64,000 bases of DNA from Rhodococcus pyridinivorans (GTDB lineage Bacteria; Actinomycetota; Actinomycetes; Mycobacteriales; Mycobacteriaceae). Shown in pieces: positions 52,886 through 61,749 of the stretch. The stretch spans positions 4,774,001 through 4,838,000 of the forward strand of contig NZ_FNRX01000002.1 in assembly GCF_900105195.1 (NCBI RefSeq), given 5' to 3'. The first letter of the stretch is position 1, and every line of letters begins with the position of its first letter. The notes under the pieces are model-generated. The model searched no databases and was not told where the DNA came from. It saw nothing but the letters and a program-made list of their open reading frames with translations. Both the position numbers and the translations under genes were made by a program.

Positions 52886-54565
52886 ATGACCATCCCCTCC
52901 GATCCCTCCCATTTCCTCGATCAGCTGGTATCGCGACTCACCGGTCCGGGTGGCGAGTTCGAGATCGTCGTGCAGGACGTCCTGGGCACCGAGATACCCG
53001 TCATGCGCAGACGCGACGTCGCCGTGGCGGATCTGCTCTCGCAGTCCCTCGCCTGGGGCGACCGCGAGTATCTGGTCACGACCGATCAGCGGATCACCTT
53101 CGCCCGGAACGCGCGCATGTCGTACGCCCTCGCCGCGGCGCTCCACGAGCGGTACGGGGTTGGCGTGGGCGACCGGGTCGCGATCCTGTCGGCGAACCGG
53201 CCCGAGTGGGTCACCGCCTTCTGGGCGACGCAGGCCCTCGGTGCGATCTCGGTGGGCCTGAACGCGTGGTGGGTGCAACCGGAACTCGAATTCGGTATCC
53301 GTCATTCGCGACCCCGGGTGCTCTTCGTCGACGGTCCGCGCGCTGCGGCCGTGGCCGGCATCGACCGTGCGCAGACGGTGGTGCTGTCGATCGAGGAGGA
53401 TCTACCGCGCCTCATCGCCGAATTCGACGGCGCGCAGCCGCCGCCCCCGAGAGTCGCCGAGGACGATCCGGCCGTCCTCCTGTACACCTCGGGCACGAGC
53501 GGGGATCCGAAGGGTGCGTTGCACTCGCAGCGGAATCTGCTGGCAGTGGTCGACTACCACCGGTACCTCGACGCGATCGCGACGATCTGGACCGGCGGCA
53601 CATACGACCGGTCCGCACCATCGGACTCCCGCTATCTGCTGACGTCCTCACTGTTCCACATCACGAGCCTGCACAACACGATCGTGCCGCGCCTGGCCAC
53701 CGGCAGCACCGTGGTGATGAACCAGGGCTGGTACGGCGTGCGTCCCGTGCTCGAACTCATCGAGGCGGAACAGGTCACCCACTGGATGGCCGTGCCGTCG
53801 ATGGCGGCGCGGATGCTCGAGGACGAAGATCTCGACAGATACGACCTCACCTCGCTGAGCCGGTTCACCCTGTCCTCGGAACCTTCGACGCCGGAGTTCA
53901 AACAACTTCTGCGCGAAGGGCTTCCGTTCGGCAAGCACGCCATGGTCGACAGTTACACCATCACCGAGTGCAGCACGTCGATCGCTGTGGCCTCCGCCGC
54001 CGAACTCGAGGAGTTCCCCGGCACGGTGGGCGCGCCGATCATCACGGTGAGCCTCGAGATCCGGGATCAGAGCGGCGCCTGGCTGCCCGACGGCCGCGTG
54101 GGCGAGGTGTGTGTGCGCAGCCCCTTCGTCATGCTCGGCTACTGGGACGACGAGGCGGCGACCGCCGAGGCGATCACTCCCGACCGCTGGTTGCGCACAG
54201 GTGATTTCGGCGTGGTCGAGAACGGCCGTCTGCGTCTGGTGGGCCGGCGCGCCGACCTCATCCACCAGAACGGCGAGAACGTCTACCCGTCGGAGGTCGA
54301 GCGCGTCCTGGCCCTGCACCCGGCGGTCCGCGAATGCATGGTGACCGGCGCGCCCCACCCGGAATGGGGCCAGGAGGTGGCTGCGGTGGTCGTGCTCGTC
54401 GAAGGCTCCACGGTCACCGTCGAGGAATTGACGACCTTCGCATCCGAGCGTCTCGCCTACTTCAAGGTGCCGACGCAATGGACGCTGACGTGCAACCTGT
54501 TGCCGCGCAACGCCACCGGGAAGATCATCCGCAAGGGCTGGCGCGACACCCACGGCCACTGGTGA
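52886..54565 (+). CDS. Acyl-CoA synthetase (adenylate-forming family)
   Basis: A 559-residue ligase. [59 protein letters not shown] and NATGKIIRK are complete. It is distinct from FadD3, FadD17 and FadD19 types in sequence; an aryl or acyl acid substrate cannot be decided. It diverges from maoC. The ATG at 52886 has AGG only four bases before it, so an upstream start is possible. Confidence 0.8.
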   Translation: MTIPSDPSHFLDQLVSRLTGPGGEFEIVVQDVLGTEIPVMRRRDVAVADLLSQSLAWGDREYLVTTDQRITFARNARMSYALAAALHERYGVGVGDRVAILSANRPEWVTAFWATQALGAISVGLNAWWVQPELEFGIRHSRPRVLFVDGPRAAAVAGIDRAQTVVLSIEEDLPRLIAEFDGAQPPPPRVAEDDPAVLLYTSGTSGDPKGALHSQRNLLAVVDYHRYLDAIATIWTGGTYDRSAPSDSRYLLTSSLFHITSLHNTIVPRLATGSTVVMNQGWYGVRPVLELIEAEQVTHWMAVPSMAARMLEDEDLDRYDLTSLSRFTLSSEPSTPEFKQLLREGLPFGKHAMVDSYTITECSTSIAVASAAELEEFPGTVGAPIITVSLEIRDQSGAWLPDGRVGEVCVRSPFVMLGYWDDEAATAEAITPDRWLRTGDFGVVENGRLRLVGRRADLIHQNGENVYPSEVERVLALHPAVRECMVTGAPHPEWGQEVAAVVVLVEGSTVTVEELTTFASERLAYFKVPTQWTLTCNLLPRNATGKIIRKGWRDTHGHW

Positions 54566-54581
54566 CGACGGATCTGCACAT

Positions 54582-55175
54582 CTACGGCCGGAGCAGGCGC
54601 TGCAGGGCGTCGCGGAGCGTTTCCTGTTCGAGCACGGGGTCGAAGGACGTCTCGGCGGCGACGACGCCGAGGTAGCCGTCGAGCAAAGCCTGTAGCCAGG
54701 TGACGAGCCGATCCGCGGGCAGGTCGGTCCGGATCTCTCCGGCCTGCTGCGCGAGCCGCACCCAGGGAAGCAATCCGTCGCGCAGCGCGCGGGCGTCGCG
54801 GTCGAGAGCAGCCGCGATCTCCGGCCGGGTCATCACAGCCCCGACCGCTCGGACGAAGCCGGCCGTACGGGGATCCGACGCATCCTCTGCTGCCCGAACG
54901 GCGTATTCGTCGAGTACACGGGTGGCGTCGGTTCGCCCGCTCTGCGCCTCGAACCACGCCACGCTTTCGGCTGTGCCCAGTTCGAGAACGGCCACCATCA
55001 GCGACAGTTTCGTGGGGAAGTAGTGGAAGAAGGTTCCGGACCCGATGCGGGCCTCGCGGCAGATCGCGGCCGTGGTCGTGCCGTCGTAGCCGTGTCGGGC
55101 GAAGCAGGTCAGAGCTGCGTCGATGATCCCGAGGCGGCGCGCCTCGTGCCGGACCGGATCGACCGTACGTGCCAT
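54582..55175 (-). CDS. TetR-family regulator
   Basis: A 197-residue TetR protein: helix-turn-helix with YDGTTTAAICREARIGSGTFFHYFPTKLSLM (residues about 30-60), then a helical ligand domain with a WLQALLDGYLGV segment typical of the BetI-like C-terminal group. It is convergent with the acyl-CoA synthetase and divergent from the WPDI-repeat gene, 52 bp away, which it may regulate with itself. Confidence 0.85.
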   Translation of the reverse strand: MARTVDPVRHEARRLGIIDAALTCFARHGYDGTTTAAICREARIGSGTFFHYFPTKLSLMVAVLELGTAESVAWFEAQSGRTDATRVLDEYAVRAAEDASDPRTAGFVRAVGAVMTRPEIAAALDRDARALRDGLLPWVRLAQQAGEIRTDLPADRLVTWLQALLDGYLGVVAAETSFDPVLEQETLRDALQRLLRP

Positions 55176-55227
55176 GTCCCCGGCTCCCTGGATGCCATTG
55201 ATGGAGTGTCCGCTCTATTATTACTGT

Positions 55228-55935
55228 ATGCCGAAGACTCCGGAGCGCTGGCTGCTCACCTGGGAGAGCGCCGAGCACGCCGTGGAAATCGACGATGCCG
55301 GGCTGGGCCGCAGGATCACCTGGACGATCGACGGCGAGGAGATCGCCACGAAGAAGACCTCCGACGACAAGGTCGTCCTCGACGGGCACGAACGCGGCGC
55401 GATCGCCGTCAGGCTCCCCACCTTCATCGGACCGGCCCGACGAGTCACCTGGTGGGACGGCGACACCGAACTCGGTGCGGCAGCAGCCGCCCTCACCGGC
55501 ATCGGCGGGGTCGACCTCGACCCCGAGCCCGGATCCAAGGCGGCTGTTCGCGAGGAATGGATCCGGGCGCACCCCCGGAAATACGCCGCCCAGCGCACGG
55601 CGGTCGCCGTAGCCGGGGTCGCCGTGCCGCTGATCGTGCTCTGGCTGCTCGCACAGATCCCGATCCCCGAAATCGATTGGCCCGACTGGGATATCAACAT
55701 TTCCTGGCCGGACATTCCGTGGCCCGACATTCCGTGGCCGACCATCTCCCTGCCGGAATTCTCCCTGTTCGACTTCACCGTGCCCGAGTGGGTGAAGGCC
55801 GTCGCAGACAAGGCGAAGTACGTCTGGCCGGTCGTGCTCGCGGCCGTCCTCGCGAACCGGGAGGTCGCGCGCCGCCGGCGCCAGGACGAGCGCAAGCGGC
55901 AGACCGACGACCCCCCGACCGACTCGGAGGACTGA
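55228..55935 (+). CDS. Membrane protein with Trp-Pro-Asp-Ile repeats
   Basis: A 235-residue protein of unknown function. Residues 1-105 are a soluble beta-rich domain (RWLLTWESAEHAVEIDD, VRLPTFIGPARRVTWW); then one membrane helix (about 130-147). A Trp/Pro/Asp/Ile repeat of about 35 residues follows (WPDWDINI, SWPDIPWPDIPWPTI), then a second weakly hydrophobic stretch and a basic C-terminal tail. The repeat may act as an extended wall- or membrane-surface rod. The ATG is the first in-frame one; it is divergent from a TetR gene. Confidence 0.65.
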   Translation: MPKTPERWLLTWESAEHAVEIDDAGLGRRITWTIDGEEIATKKTSDDKVVLDGHERGAIAVRLPTFIGPARRVTWWDGDTELGAAAAALTGIGGVDLDPEPGSKAAVREEWIRAHPRKYAAQRTAVAVAGVAVPLIVLWLLAQIPIPEIDWPDWDINISWPDIPWPDIPWPTISLPEFSLFDFTVPEWVKAVADKAKYVWPVVLAAVLANREVARRRRQDERKRQTDDPPTDSED

Positions 55936-55937
55936 GC

Positions 55938-57155
55938 TCAGCTGAGGCGTTCGAGCACCATCGCCATGCCCTGACCCCCACCGACGCACATCGTCTCGAC
56001 GCCGAACTGCTTGTCGTGGGTCTGCAGGTTGTTGATGAGTGTCGCGGTGATGCGGGCACCGGTCATCCCGAAGGGGTGACCGAGCGCGATCGCACCGCCC
56101 GAGACGTTGAGCTTGTCCTCGTCGATCTTCAGCTCACGCGCCGAACCGAGCACCTGCACGGCGAACGCCTCGTTGATCTCGAACAGGTCGATGTCGTCGA
56201 TGCCCATGTTCGCGTTGGCGAGAGCCTTGCGGGTCGCGTCGATCGGTCCGAGACCCATGATCTCCGGCGACAAGCCCGAGACACCGGTGGAGACGATGCG
56301 CGCGAGCGGGGTCAGTCCGAGTTCCTTCGCCTTCGTGTCGGACATGATCACCAGAGCGGCCGCACCGTCGTTGAGCGGGCACGCGTTGCCGGCGGTCACC
56401 GTGCCGTCCGGGCGGAAGACCGGCTTGAGCTGACTGACGGCCTCGTAGTTGGTGCCCGGACGCGGACCGTCGTCGGTGCTGACGACCGTGCCGTCGGCGA
56501 GGGTCACCGGAGTGATCTCCCGCTCGAAGAAGCCGCTCTTGATGGCTTCCTCGGCGCGGTTGTGCGAGCGCACGCCCCAGCGGTCCTGGTCCTCGCGCGA
56601 GATGCCGGTGTGGGAGGCGACGTTCTCGGCGGTCTGTCCCATCGCGACGTAGACGTCGGGGAGCAGACCCTCGGTGCGCGGGTCGGTCCACGGCACTCCG
56701 CCTTCGGCGAGCTTGGCGGTACGCGCCTGGGCGTCGTCGAACAGCGGGTTCTTGGTGTCGGGCAGACCGTCGGCGTTGCCGGTCACGAAGCTCGACACCG
56801 ATTCGACGCCGGCGGAGACGAACACATCGCCCTCGCCGGCCTTGATGGCGTGCAGCGCCATGCGGGTGGTCTGCAGCGACGACGAGCAGTACCGGTTGAC
56901 GGTCACGCCGGGAAGGAAGTCGTAGCCGAGTTGCACCGCGACCACGCGAGCGATGTTGAAGCCGGACTGTCCGGCGGGCTGGCCGCAGCCGAGCATGAGG
57001 TCGTCGATCTCGGTGGGATCGAGATCGGGGACCTTCGCGAGCGCTGCAGCGACCATCTGGGTCGCCAGGTCGTCCGGGCGGATCGACGCGAGCGAGCCCT
57101 TGCGTGCTCGCCCGATCGGCGACCGTACTGCGGACACGATTACTGCTTCGGGCAT
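55938..57155 (-). CDS. fadA6: FadA6, ring C/D (HIP) pathway thiolase
   Basis: A 405-residue thiolase. Nucleophilic Cys in RYCSSSLQTT, His in ALGHPFGMTGARI and the second Cys in MCVGGGQGMA are intact. FadA6 thiolyses 6-methyl-3,7-dioxodecanedioyl-CoA, the last ring C/D step, to MOODA-CoA and acetyl-CoA. GAGGAGAGAAG precedes the ATG. The KstR2-type operator lies 82 bp upstream and is shared with echA20. Confidence 0.9.
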   Translation of the reverse strand: MPEAVIVSAVRSPIGRARKGSLASIRPDDLATQMVAAALAKVPDLDPTEIDDLMLGCGQPAGQSGFNIARVVAVQLGYDFLPGVTVNRYCSSSLQTTRMALHAIKAGEGDVFVSAGVESVSSFVTGNADGLPDTKNPLFDDAQARTAKLAEGGVPWTDPRTEGLLPDVYVAMGQTAENVASHTGISREDQDRWGVRSHNRAEEAIKSGFFEREITPVTLADGTVVSTDDGPRPGTNYEAVSQLKPVFRPDGTVTAGNACPLNDGAAALVIMSDTKAKELGLTPLARIVSTGVSGLSPEIMGLGPIDATRKALANANMGIDDIDLFEINEAFAVQVLGSARELKIDEDKLNVSGGAIALGHPFGMTGARITATLINNLQTHDKQFGVETMCVGGGQGMAMVLERLS

Positions 57156-57236
57156 CTTCTCTCCTCGATGATCGGTCGTACTTCGACCCTACGGCCCTTC
57201 GACCCTCTGGGTCCGGCGGCTATCCTGTGCTAACTT

Positions 57237-57254
57237 ACCAAGCAATCGCTTGGT
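57237..57254. promoter_or_regulatory. KstR2-type operator candidate, fadA6/echA20
   Basis: ACCAAGCAATCGCTTGGT, with 28 of 29 bases from 57232 to 57260 identical to 28105-28133. It lies between divergent fadA6 and echA20, whose homologues belong to the KstR2 regulon. Ligand of KstR2 is HIP-CoA. Confidence 0.8.
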
Positions 57255-57279
57255 TTGGTACAGACGTTAGGAACATGCC

Positions 57280-58041
57280 ATGGGCATCACCTCGACCTCC
57301 GACAGCGCCGGTATCACCACGGTCACCGTCGACTTCCCGCCCGTGAACGCTCTCCCCTCACAGGCCTGGTTCGACCTGGCCGAGGCCGTGACCACGGCCG
57401 GGCGCAGTCTCGACACCCACGCGGTGATCCTGCGCGCCGAGGGCAGAGGCTTCAACGCGGGTGTGGACATCAAGGAAATGCAGGCCACCGAAGGGTTCGA
57501 CGCCCTGATCGCCGCCAACCACGGGTGTGCCGCGGCATTCGCCGCCGTCTACGACTGCGAGGTACCGGTCATCGTCGCCGTCAACGGCTTCTGCGTCGGA
57601 GGCGGCATCGGCCTCGTCGGCAACGCGGACGTCATCGTCGCCTCCGACGACGCCGTCTTCGGCCTGCCCGAGGTCGACCGCGGTGCACTGGGCGCCGCAA
57701 CGCATCTCGCGCGCCTCGTCCCCCAGCACATGATGCGCACCCTCTACTACACGGCGCAGAACGTCACCGCGCAGCAGCTCGAGCACTTCGGCTCGGTGTA
57801 CAAGGTCGTGCCGCGCAGCGAACTCGACGCCGCCGCACGCGAGGTCGCCGAGATGATCGCCGCGAAGGACACCCGCGTCATCCGCCGTGCGAAGGAAGCC
57901 ATCAACCGCATCGACCCCGTCGACGTGAAGACGAGCTACCGCCTCGAGCAGGGCTTCACCTTCGAGTTGAATCTCGCCGGCATCGCCGACGAGCACCGCG
58001 ACGAGTTCGTCGCAACAGGAAAGCCGCGCAGCAACAGCTGA
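57280..58041 (+). CDS. echA20: EchA20, crotonase-family ring hydrolase
   Basis: A 253-residue crotonase. GRGFNAGVDIKEM and VNGFCVGGGIGLVGNAD are the oxyanion-hole segments and GLPEVDRGALGA follows. EchA20 acts in HIP catabolism, hydrolysing ring D of HIEC-CoA to COCHEA-CoA. The gene starts 25 bp after the KstR2-type operator and is first of echA20-ipdA-ipdB-ipdC. Confidence 0.9.
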   Translation: MGITSTSDSAGITTVTVDFPPVNALPSQAWFDLAEAVTTAGRSLDTHAVILRAEGRGFNAGVDIKEMQATEGFDALIAANHGCAAAFAAVYDCEVPVIVAVNGFCVGGGIGLVGNADVIVASDDAVFGLPEVDRGALGAATHLARLVPQHMMRTLYYTAQNVTAQQLEHFGSVYKVVPRSELDAAAREVAEMIAAKDTRVIRRAKEAINRIDPVDVKTSYRLEQGFTFELNLAGIADEHRDEFVATGKPRSNS

Positions 58042-58071
58042 CGCCTCACACCACCAGGAGTTCGGAACACC

Positions 58072-58950
58072 ATGCGTGACAAGAGAATGTCGCTCGACGA
58101 CGTGGTCGGCGAGCTGCGCAGCGGAATGACCATCGGCCTCGGCGGCTGGGGATCGCGCCGCAAGCCCATGGCCCTCGTGCGGGCCATCCTCCGTTCGGAC
58201 GTGAAGGATCTGACCGTCGTCACCTACGGCGGTCCCGATCTGGGCCTGCTGTGTTCGGCGGGCAAGGTGAAGAAGGCGTACTACGGATTCGTCTCGCTCG
58301 ACTCGGCACCGTTCTACGACCCGTGGTTCTCCAAGGCCCGCACGGGCGGCGAGATCATCGCCCGTGAGATGGACGAGGGCATGATCAAGTGCGGCCTGGA
58401 AGCCGCCGCCGCGCGCCTGCCGTTCCTGCCCCTCCGCGCGGGCCTGGGTTCGGCCGTGGTCGACTTCTGGGAGGGTGAACTGAAGACCGTCACCTCGCCG
58501 TATCCCGGACCGGACGGCACGGAGACCCTCATCGCCATGCCGGCGCTGAACCTCGACGCGTCCTTCGTGCACCTCAACATCGGCGACAAGCACGGCAACT
58601 CCGGTTACCAGGGCGTGGACCCCTACTTCGACGACCTCTACTGCATGGCCGCCGAACGTCGCTACGTCTCCGTCGAGAAGATCGTCGAGACCGAGCAGCT
58701 CGTGAAAGAGGTTCCGCTGCAGCAGCTCCTGCTCAACCGCATGATGGTCGACGGAATCGTCGAAGCACCGAACGGGGCGCACTTCACCCTCGCGGGCGAC
58801 AGCTACGGCCGCGACGAGAAGTTCCAGCGCCACTACGCCGAGTCCGCCAAGGACCCCGAGGCATGGCAGGCATTCGTCGACCGCTTCCTCTCTGGCAGCG
58901 AGGACGACTACCAGGCCGCAGTCCAGAAGTTCGCACAGGAGCAGGCATGA
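58072..58950 (+). CDS. ipdA: IpdA, COCHEA-CoA hydrolase alpha subunit
   Basis: A 292-residue protein with the fold of CoA-transferase family I alpha chains. GMTIGLGGWGSRRKPMALVR is the N-terminal Gly-rich site. A Glu near residue 102 (REMDEGMIK) is about where the catalytic Glu reported for IpdA (Glu105) should be. IpdAB opens the last ring, hydrolysing COCHEA-CoA rather than transferring CoA. It is coupled to ipdB by an ATGA overlap. Confidence 0.9.
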   Translation: MRDKRMSLDDVVGELRSGMTIGLGGWGSRRKPMALVRAILRSDVKDLTVVTYGGPDLGLLCSAGKVKKAYYGFVSLDSAPFYDPWFSKARTGGEIIAREMDEGMIKCGLEAAAARLPFLPLRAGLGSAVVDFWEGELKTVTSPYPGPDGTETLIAMPALNLDASFVHLNIGDKHGNSGYQGVDPYFDDLYCMAAERRYVSVEKIVETEQLVKEVPLQQLLLNRMMVDGIVEAPNGAHFTLAGDSYGRDEKFQRHYAESAKDPEAWQAFVDRFLSGSEDDYQAAVQKFAQEQA

Positions 58951-59705
58951 CCACCACCGAGACCGTGACCCGCGCCGAGTACTGCGCGATCGCATGCGCC
59001 GACATCTTCTCGGGTGCCGGCGAGATCATGGCGAGCCCGATGGCGACACTGCCGCAGATCGGTGCACGCCTGGCCAAGCTCACCACCGAGCCCGACCTGC
59101 TGATCACCGACGGTGAAGCACTCATCCTCGCCGACGTCCCGGCCCTCGGCGCGAAGGCACCGATCGAAGGCTGGATGCCCTTCCGCAAGGTGTTCGACGT
59201 CGTCGCCTCGGGCCGCCGCCACGTGGTGATGGGCGCCAACCAGATCGACCGGTACGGCAACCAGAACCTGTCGGCCTTCGGTCCACTCCAGCAGCCGACA
59301 CGCCAGATGTTCGGTGTGCGCGGCGCTCCCGGCAACACGATCAACCACGCGACCAGCTACTGGGTCGGCAAGCACTCCTCGCGCGTCTTCGTCGACACGG
59401 TCGATATCGTCTCGGGTGTCGGATACGACAAGGTCGATCCCGAGAACCCGGCGTACCGCTTCCTGGACATCGCGCGGGTCGTCACCAACCTCGGTGTCTT
59501 CGACTTCGGCGGTCCCGACCACACCTTCCGGGCGCTCTCGTTGCACCCGGGTGTCGAGGCGTCCACCGTCGCGGAGAACACCTCCTTCGAGGTCGCCGGC
59601 CTGGACGAGGCGGGCGTGACCCGCGAGCCGACCTTCGAGGAACTGCGTCTGATCCGCGAGGTGATCGACCCCAAGGGTCTGCGCGACCGCGAGGTCTCGC
59701 TGTGA
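58947..59705 (+). CDS. ipdB: IpdB, COCHEA-CoA hydrolase beta subunit
   Basis: A 252-residue beta chain. The canonical family I CoA-transferase has a catalytic Glu in its beta chain; here the region TINHATSYWVGKHS has none, consistent with hydrolase activity. DLLITDGEALILADVP and GVFDFGGPDHTF are conserved. Overlaps 4 bp with both ipdA and ipdC (GTGA). Confidence 0.9.
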   Translation: MTTTETVTRAEYCAIACADIFSGAGEIMASPMATLPQIGARLAKLTTEPDLLITDGEALILADVPALGAKAPIEGWMPFRKVFDVVASGRRHVVMGANQIDRYGNQNLSAFGPLQQPTRQMFGVRGAPGNTINHATSYWVGKHSSRVFVDTVDIVSGVGYDKVDPENPAYRFLDIARVVTNLGVFDFGGPDHTFRALSLHPGVEASTVAENTSFEVAGLDEAGVTREPTFEELRLIREVIDPKGLRDREVSL

Positions 59706-60781
59706 CCGTCCTGCGCACCGCCCTGACCGACCTGGTGGGGATCGAGCACCCGATCGTTCAGACGGGCATGGGATGGGTCTCCGGTCCCCGCCTGACCGCC
59801 GCGACGTCGAACGCCGGTGGTCTCGGCATCCTCGCCTCGGCGACGATGACCTACGCCGAACTCGAAGCGGCGGTCGCGAAGACCAAGTCGCTGACCGGCA
59901 AGCCGTTCGGCGTCAACATCCGCGCCGACGCCTCGGACGCCGGTGAGCGCATCGACCTGCTGATCCGCGAGAAGGTCAAGGTCGCGTCGTTCGCCCTCGC
60001 ACCGAAGAAGGAGCTGATCGCCAAGCTCAAGGATCACGGCATCGTCGTCGTGCCGTCGATCGGTGCTGCCAAGCACGCCGTGAAGGTCGCCTCGTGGGGC
60101 GCCGACGCGGTGATCGTGCAGGGCGGCGAGGGCGGTGGCCACACCGGTCCCGTCGCGACAACCCTGCTGCTGCCGAGCGTCCTCGACGCCGTCGACATCC
60201 CCGTCGTCGCCGCCGGTGGCTTCTTCGACGGTCGTGGGCTCGCCGCCGCGCTGTCCTACGGCGCGGCCGGCATCGCGATGGGCACTCGGTTCCTGCTCAC
60301 GAGCGACAGTGCTGTTCCCGATTCGGTGAAGCAGCAGTACCTTTCGCGGGGACTGCAGGACACCACGGTGTCATTCAAGGTCGACGGCATGCCGCACCGG
60401 GTCCTGAACACCGACCTGGTGAACAGCCTCGAGAAGTCCACCTACGCGAAGGGACTGCTCGCGGCCGCGCGGAACGCGACGAAGTTCAAGTCGATGACGG
60501 GCATGAAGTGGTCGACCATCGTCAAGGACGGCCTCGCCATGAAGAAGGCGAGCGACCGCACCTGGCAGCAGATCATCATGGCCGCCAACACCCCCATGCT
60601 CCTCAAGGCCGGTCTCGTGGAAGGCAACACCGAAGCCGGTGTGCTCGCCTCGGGCCAGGTCGTCGGCATGCTCGACGACCTGCCGAGCTGCCAGGAACTG
60701 ATCGACCGCATCGTCGCCGAGGCAGTCGAGCGCATCGACGCCCTCTCCGCCCTGCGCGATCAGGGGCGTCCCGCCGCCTGA
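59702..60781 (+). CDS. ipdC: IpdC, flavin-dependent HIP-pathway oxidoreductase
   Basis: A 359-residue FMN TIM-barrel enzyme of the nitronate monooxygenase family. GMGWVSGPRLTAATSNAGGLG, VIVQGGEGGGHTGPVATT and VVAAGGFFDGRGLAAALSYGA bind flavin. IpdC works before EchA20, on the hydroxylated HIC-CoA intermediates of ring C/D. GTG at 59702 overlaps ipdB. A paralogue lies at 9388. Confidence 0.88.
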   Translation: MTVLRTALTDLVGIEHPIVQTGMGWVSGPRLTAATSNAGGLGILASATMTYAELEAAVAKTKSLTGKPFGVNIRADASDAGERIDLLIREKVKVASFALAPKKELIAKLKDHGIVVVPSIGAAKHAVKVASWGADAVIVQGGEGGGHTGPVATTLLLPSVLDAVDIPVVAAGGFFDGRGLAAALSYGAAGIAMGTRFLLTSDSAVPDSVKQQYLSRGLQDTTVSFKVDGMPHRVLNTDLVNSLEKSTYAKGLLAAARNATKFKSMTGMKWSTIVKDGLAMKKASDRTWQQIIMAANTPMLLKAGLVEGNTEAGVLASGQVVGMLDDLPSCQELIDRIVAEAVERIDALSALRDQGRPAA

Positions 60782-60796
60782 TTCCGATTCCCAGCA

Positions 60797-60858
60797 GATC
60801 GAGACCGGTGTTGTTGTCGAGTTTCCGCGAGAAATCGACAACAACACCGGTCTCGATC
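60797..60858 (+). terminator. 24-bp perfect hairpin after ipdC
   Basis: Arms at 60797-60820 and 60835-60858 (GATCGAGACC... / ...GGTCTCGATC) pair perfectly over 24 bp with a 14-base loop that can pair further (TTTC/GAAA). It starts 15 bp after the ipdC stop, the longest perfect stem in this window. No U-tract follows. Confidence 0.85.
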
Positions 60859-61021
60859 GGTTCCGACGTGCGCAGACTCCGCCGCGCATCGCCGGACACA
60901 GGCGCTGGGTCGTTCACGATGCCTCCCGCGGTCCGGAAAATCGACCCCACTCCGCCGAAGCCCAAGCCATGGCCCGGTCAGGAAGATTCCCGATACCGCG
61001 TGACAACAGTTCGCCGCTGTT

Positions 61022-61720
61022 TCAGTGAATTGCGCTCGGCACGGAGCCAGGCAGGGGTATCAGTGTCCCGTTGCGCACGGCACAGGCGCGGTCGACGAGA
61101 GTCAGCCGGCTCAGGTCGTGAGTGACCATCACGATCGCCACATCCCGATCCCGGCTCAGATCGGCGAGCAGGGCCACGACCTCGCGGCTGCGGTTCTCGT
61201 CGAGGGCCGAGGTGGGCTCGTCGACGAGCAACACCGAGGGGTCGTTCATCAGTCCTCGCGCGATCGCAACCCGTTGCCGTTGCCCTCCCGACAGTTGGTG
61301 GGGACGCCGGTCCAGGTGCCCGTCGAGACCCAATGAACACAACAGGTCCGTGGCACGGGCACGACTCTCGCGGACCGAGTCGCCCGCGAGATGGGACATC
61401 ATCTGCAGTTGTTCGACTGCGGTCAACGAGGGCAGCAGGTTCGACTGCTGGAACACGAATCCGAGCTTCTCGCGTCGCACGGTCGTGCGCTCGTCACGGT
61501 CCAGTCCCGTCATGTCGCTGCCGTCGATAACGACACGACCCGAATCGGGGGTGATGAGAAGGCCGGCGACAGCGAGCAGGCTCGATTTGCCGGACCCGGA
61601 CGGACCGGTCACAGCCACGAATTCGCCGCGTCGGACCTCGAAATCCACGTCGTCGAGGACGCGTCGATGCCCGTCACCGTCGGGATAGCTGAGGACGATG
61701 TTGCGTAAGCAGATACTCAT
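61022..61720 (-). CDS. ABC transporter ATP-binding protein (MacB/LolD-like)
   Basis: A 232-residue ATPase. Walker A GPSGSGKSS, signature LSGGQRQRVAIARGL, Walker B VLLVDEP and the H-loop MVTHD are present. The size and the FtsX-like partner place it in the MacB/LolD exporter group, which moves lipids, peptides or drugs. GAAGGAC precedes the ATG. The steroid genes do not seem connected. Confidence 0.9.
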   Translation of the reverse strand: MSICLRNIVLSYPDGDGHRRVLDDVDFEVRRGEFVAVTGPSGSGKSSLLAVAGLLITPDSGRVVIDGSDMTGLDRDERTTVRREKLGFVFQQSNLLPSLTAVEQLQMMSHLAGDSVRESRARATDLLCSLGLDGHLDRRPHQLSGGQRQRVAIARGLMNDPSVLLVDEPTSALDENRSREVVALLADLSRDRDVAIVMVTHDLSRLTLVDRACAVRNGTLIPLPGSVPSAIH

Positions 61721-61749
61721 GTCGAAGTCCTTCGTTCTCGGTAGATGAC

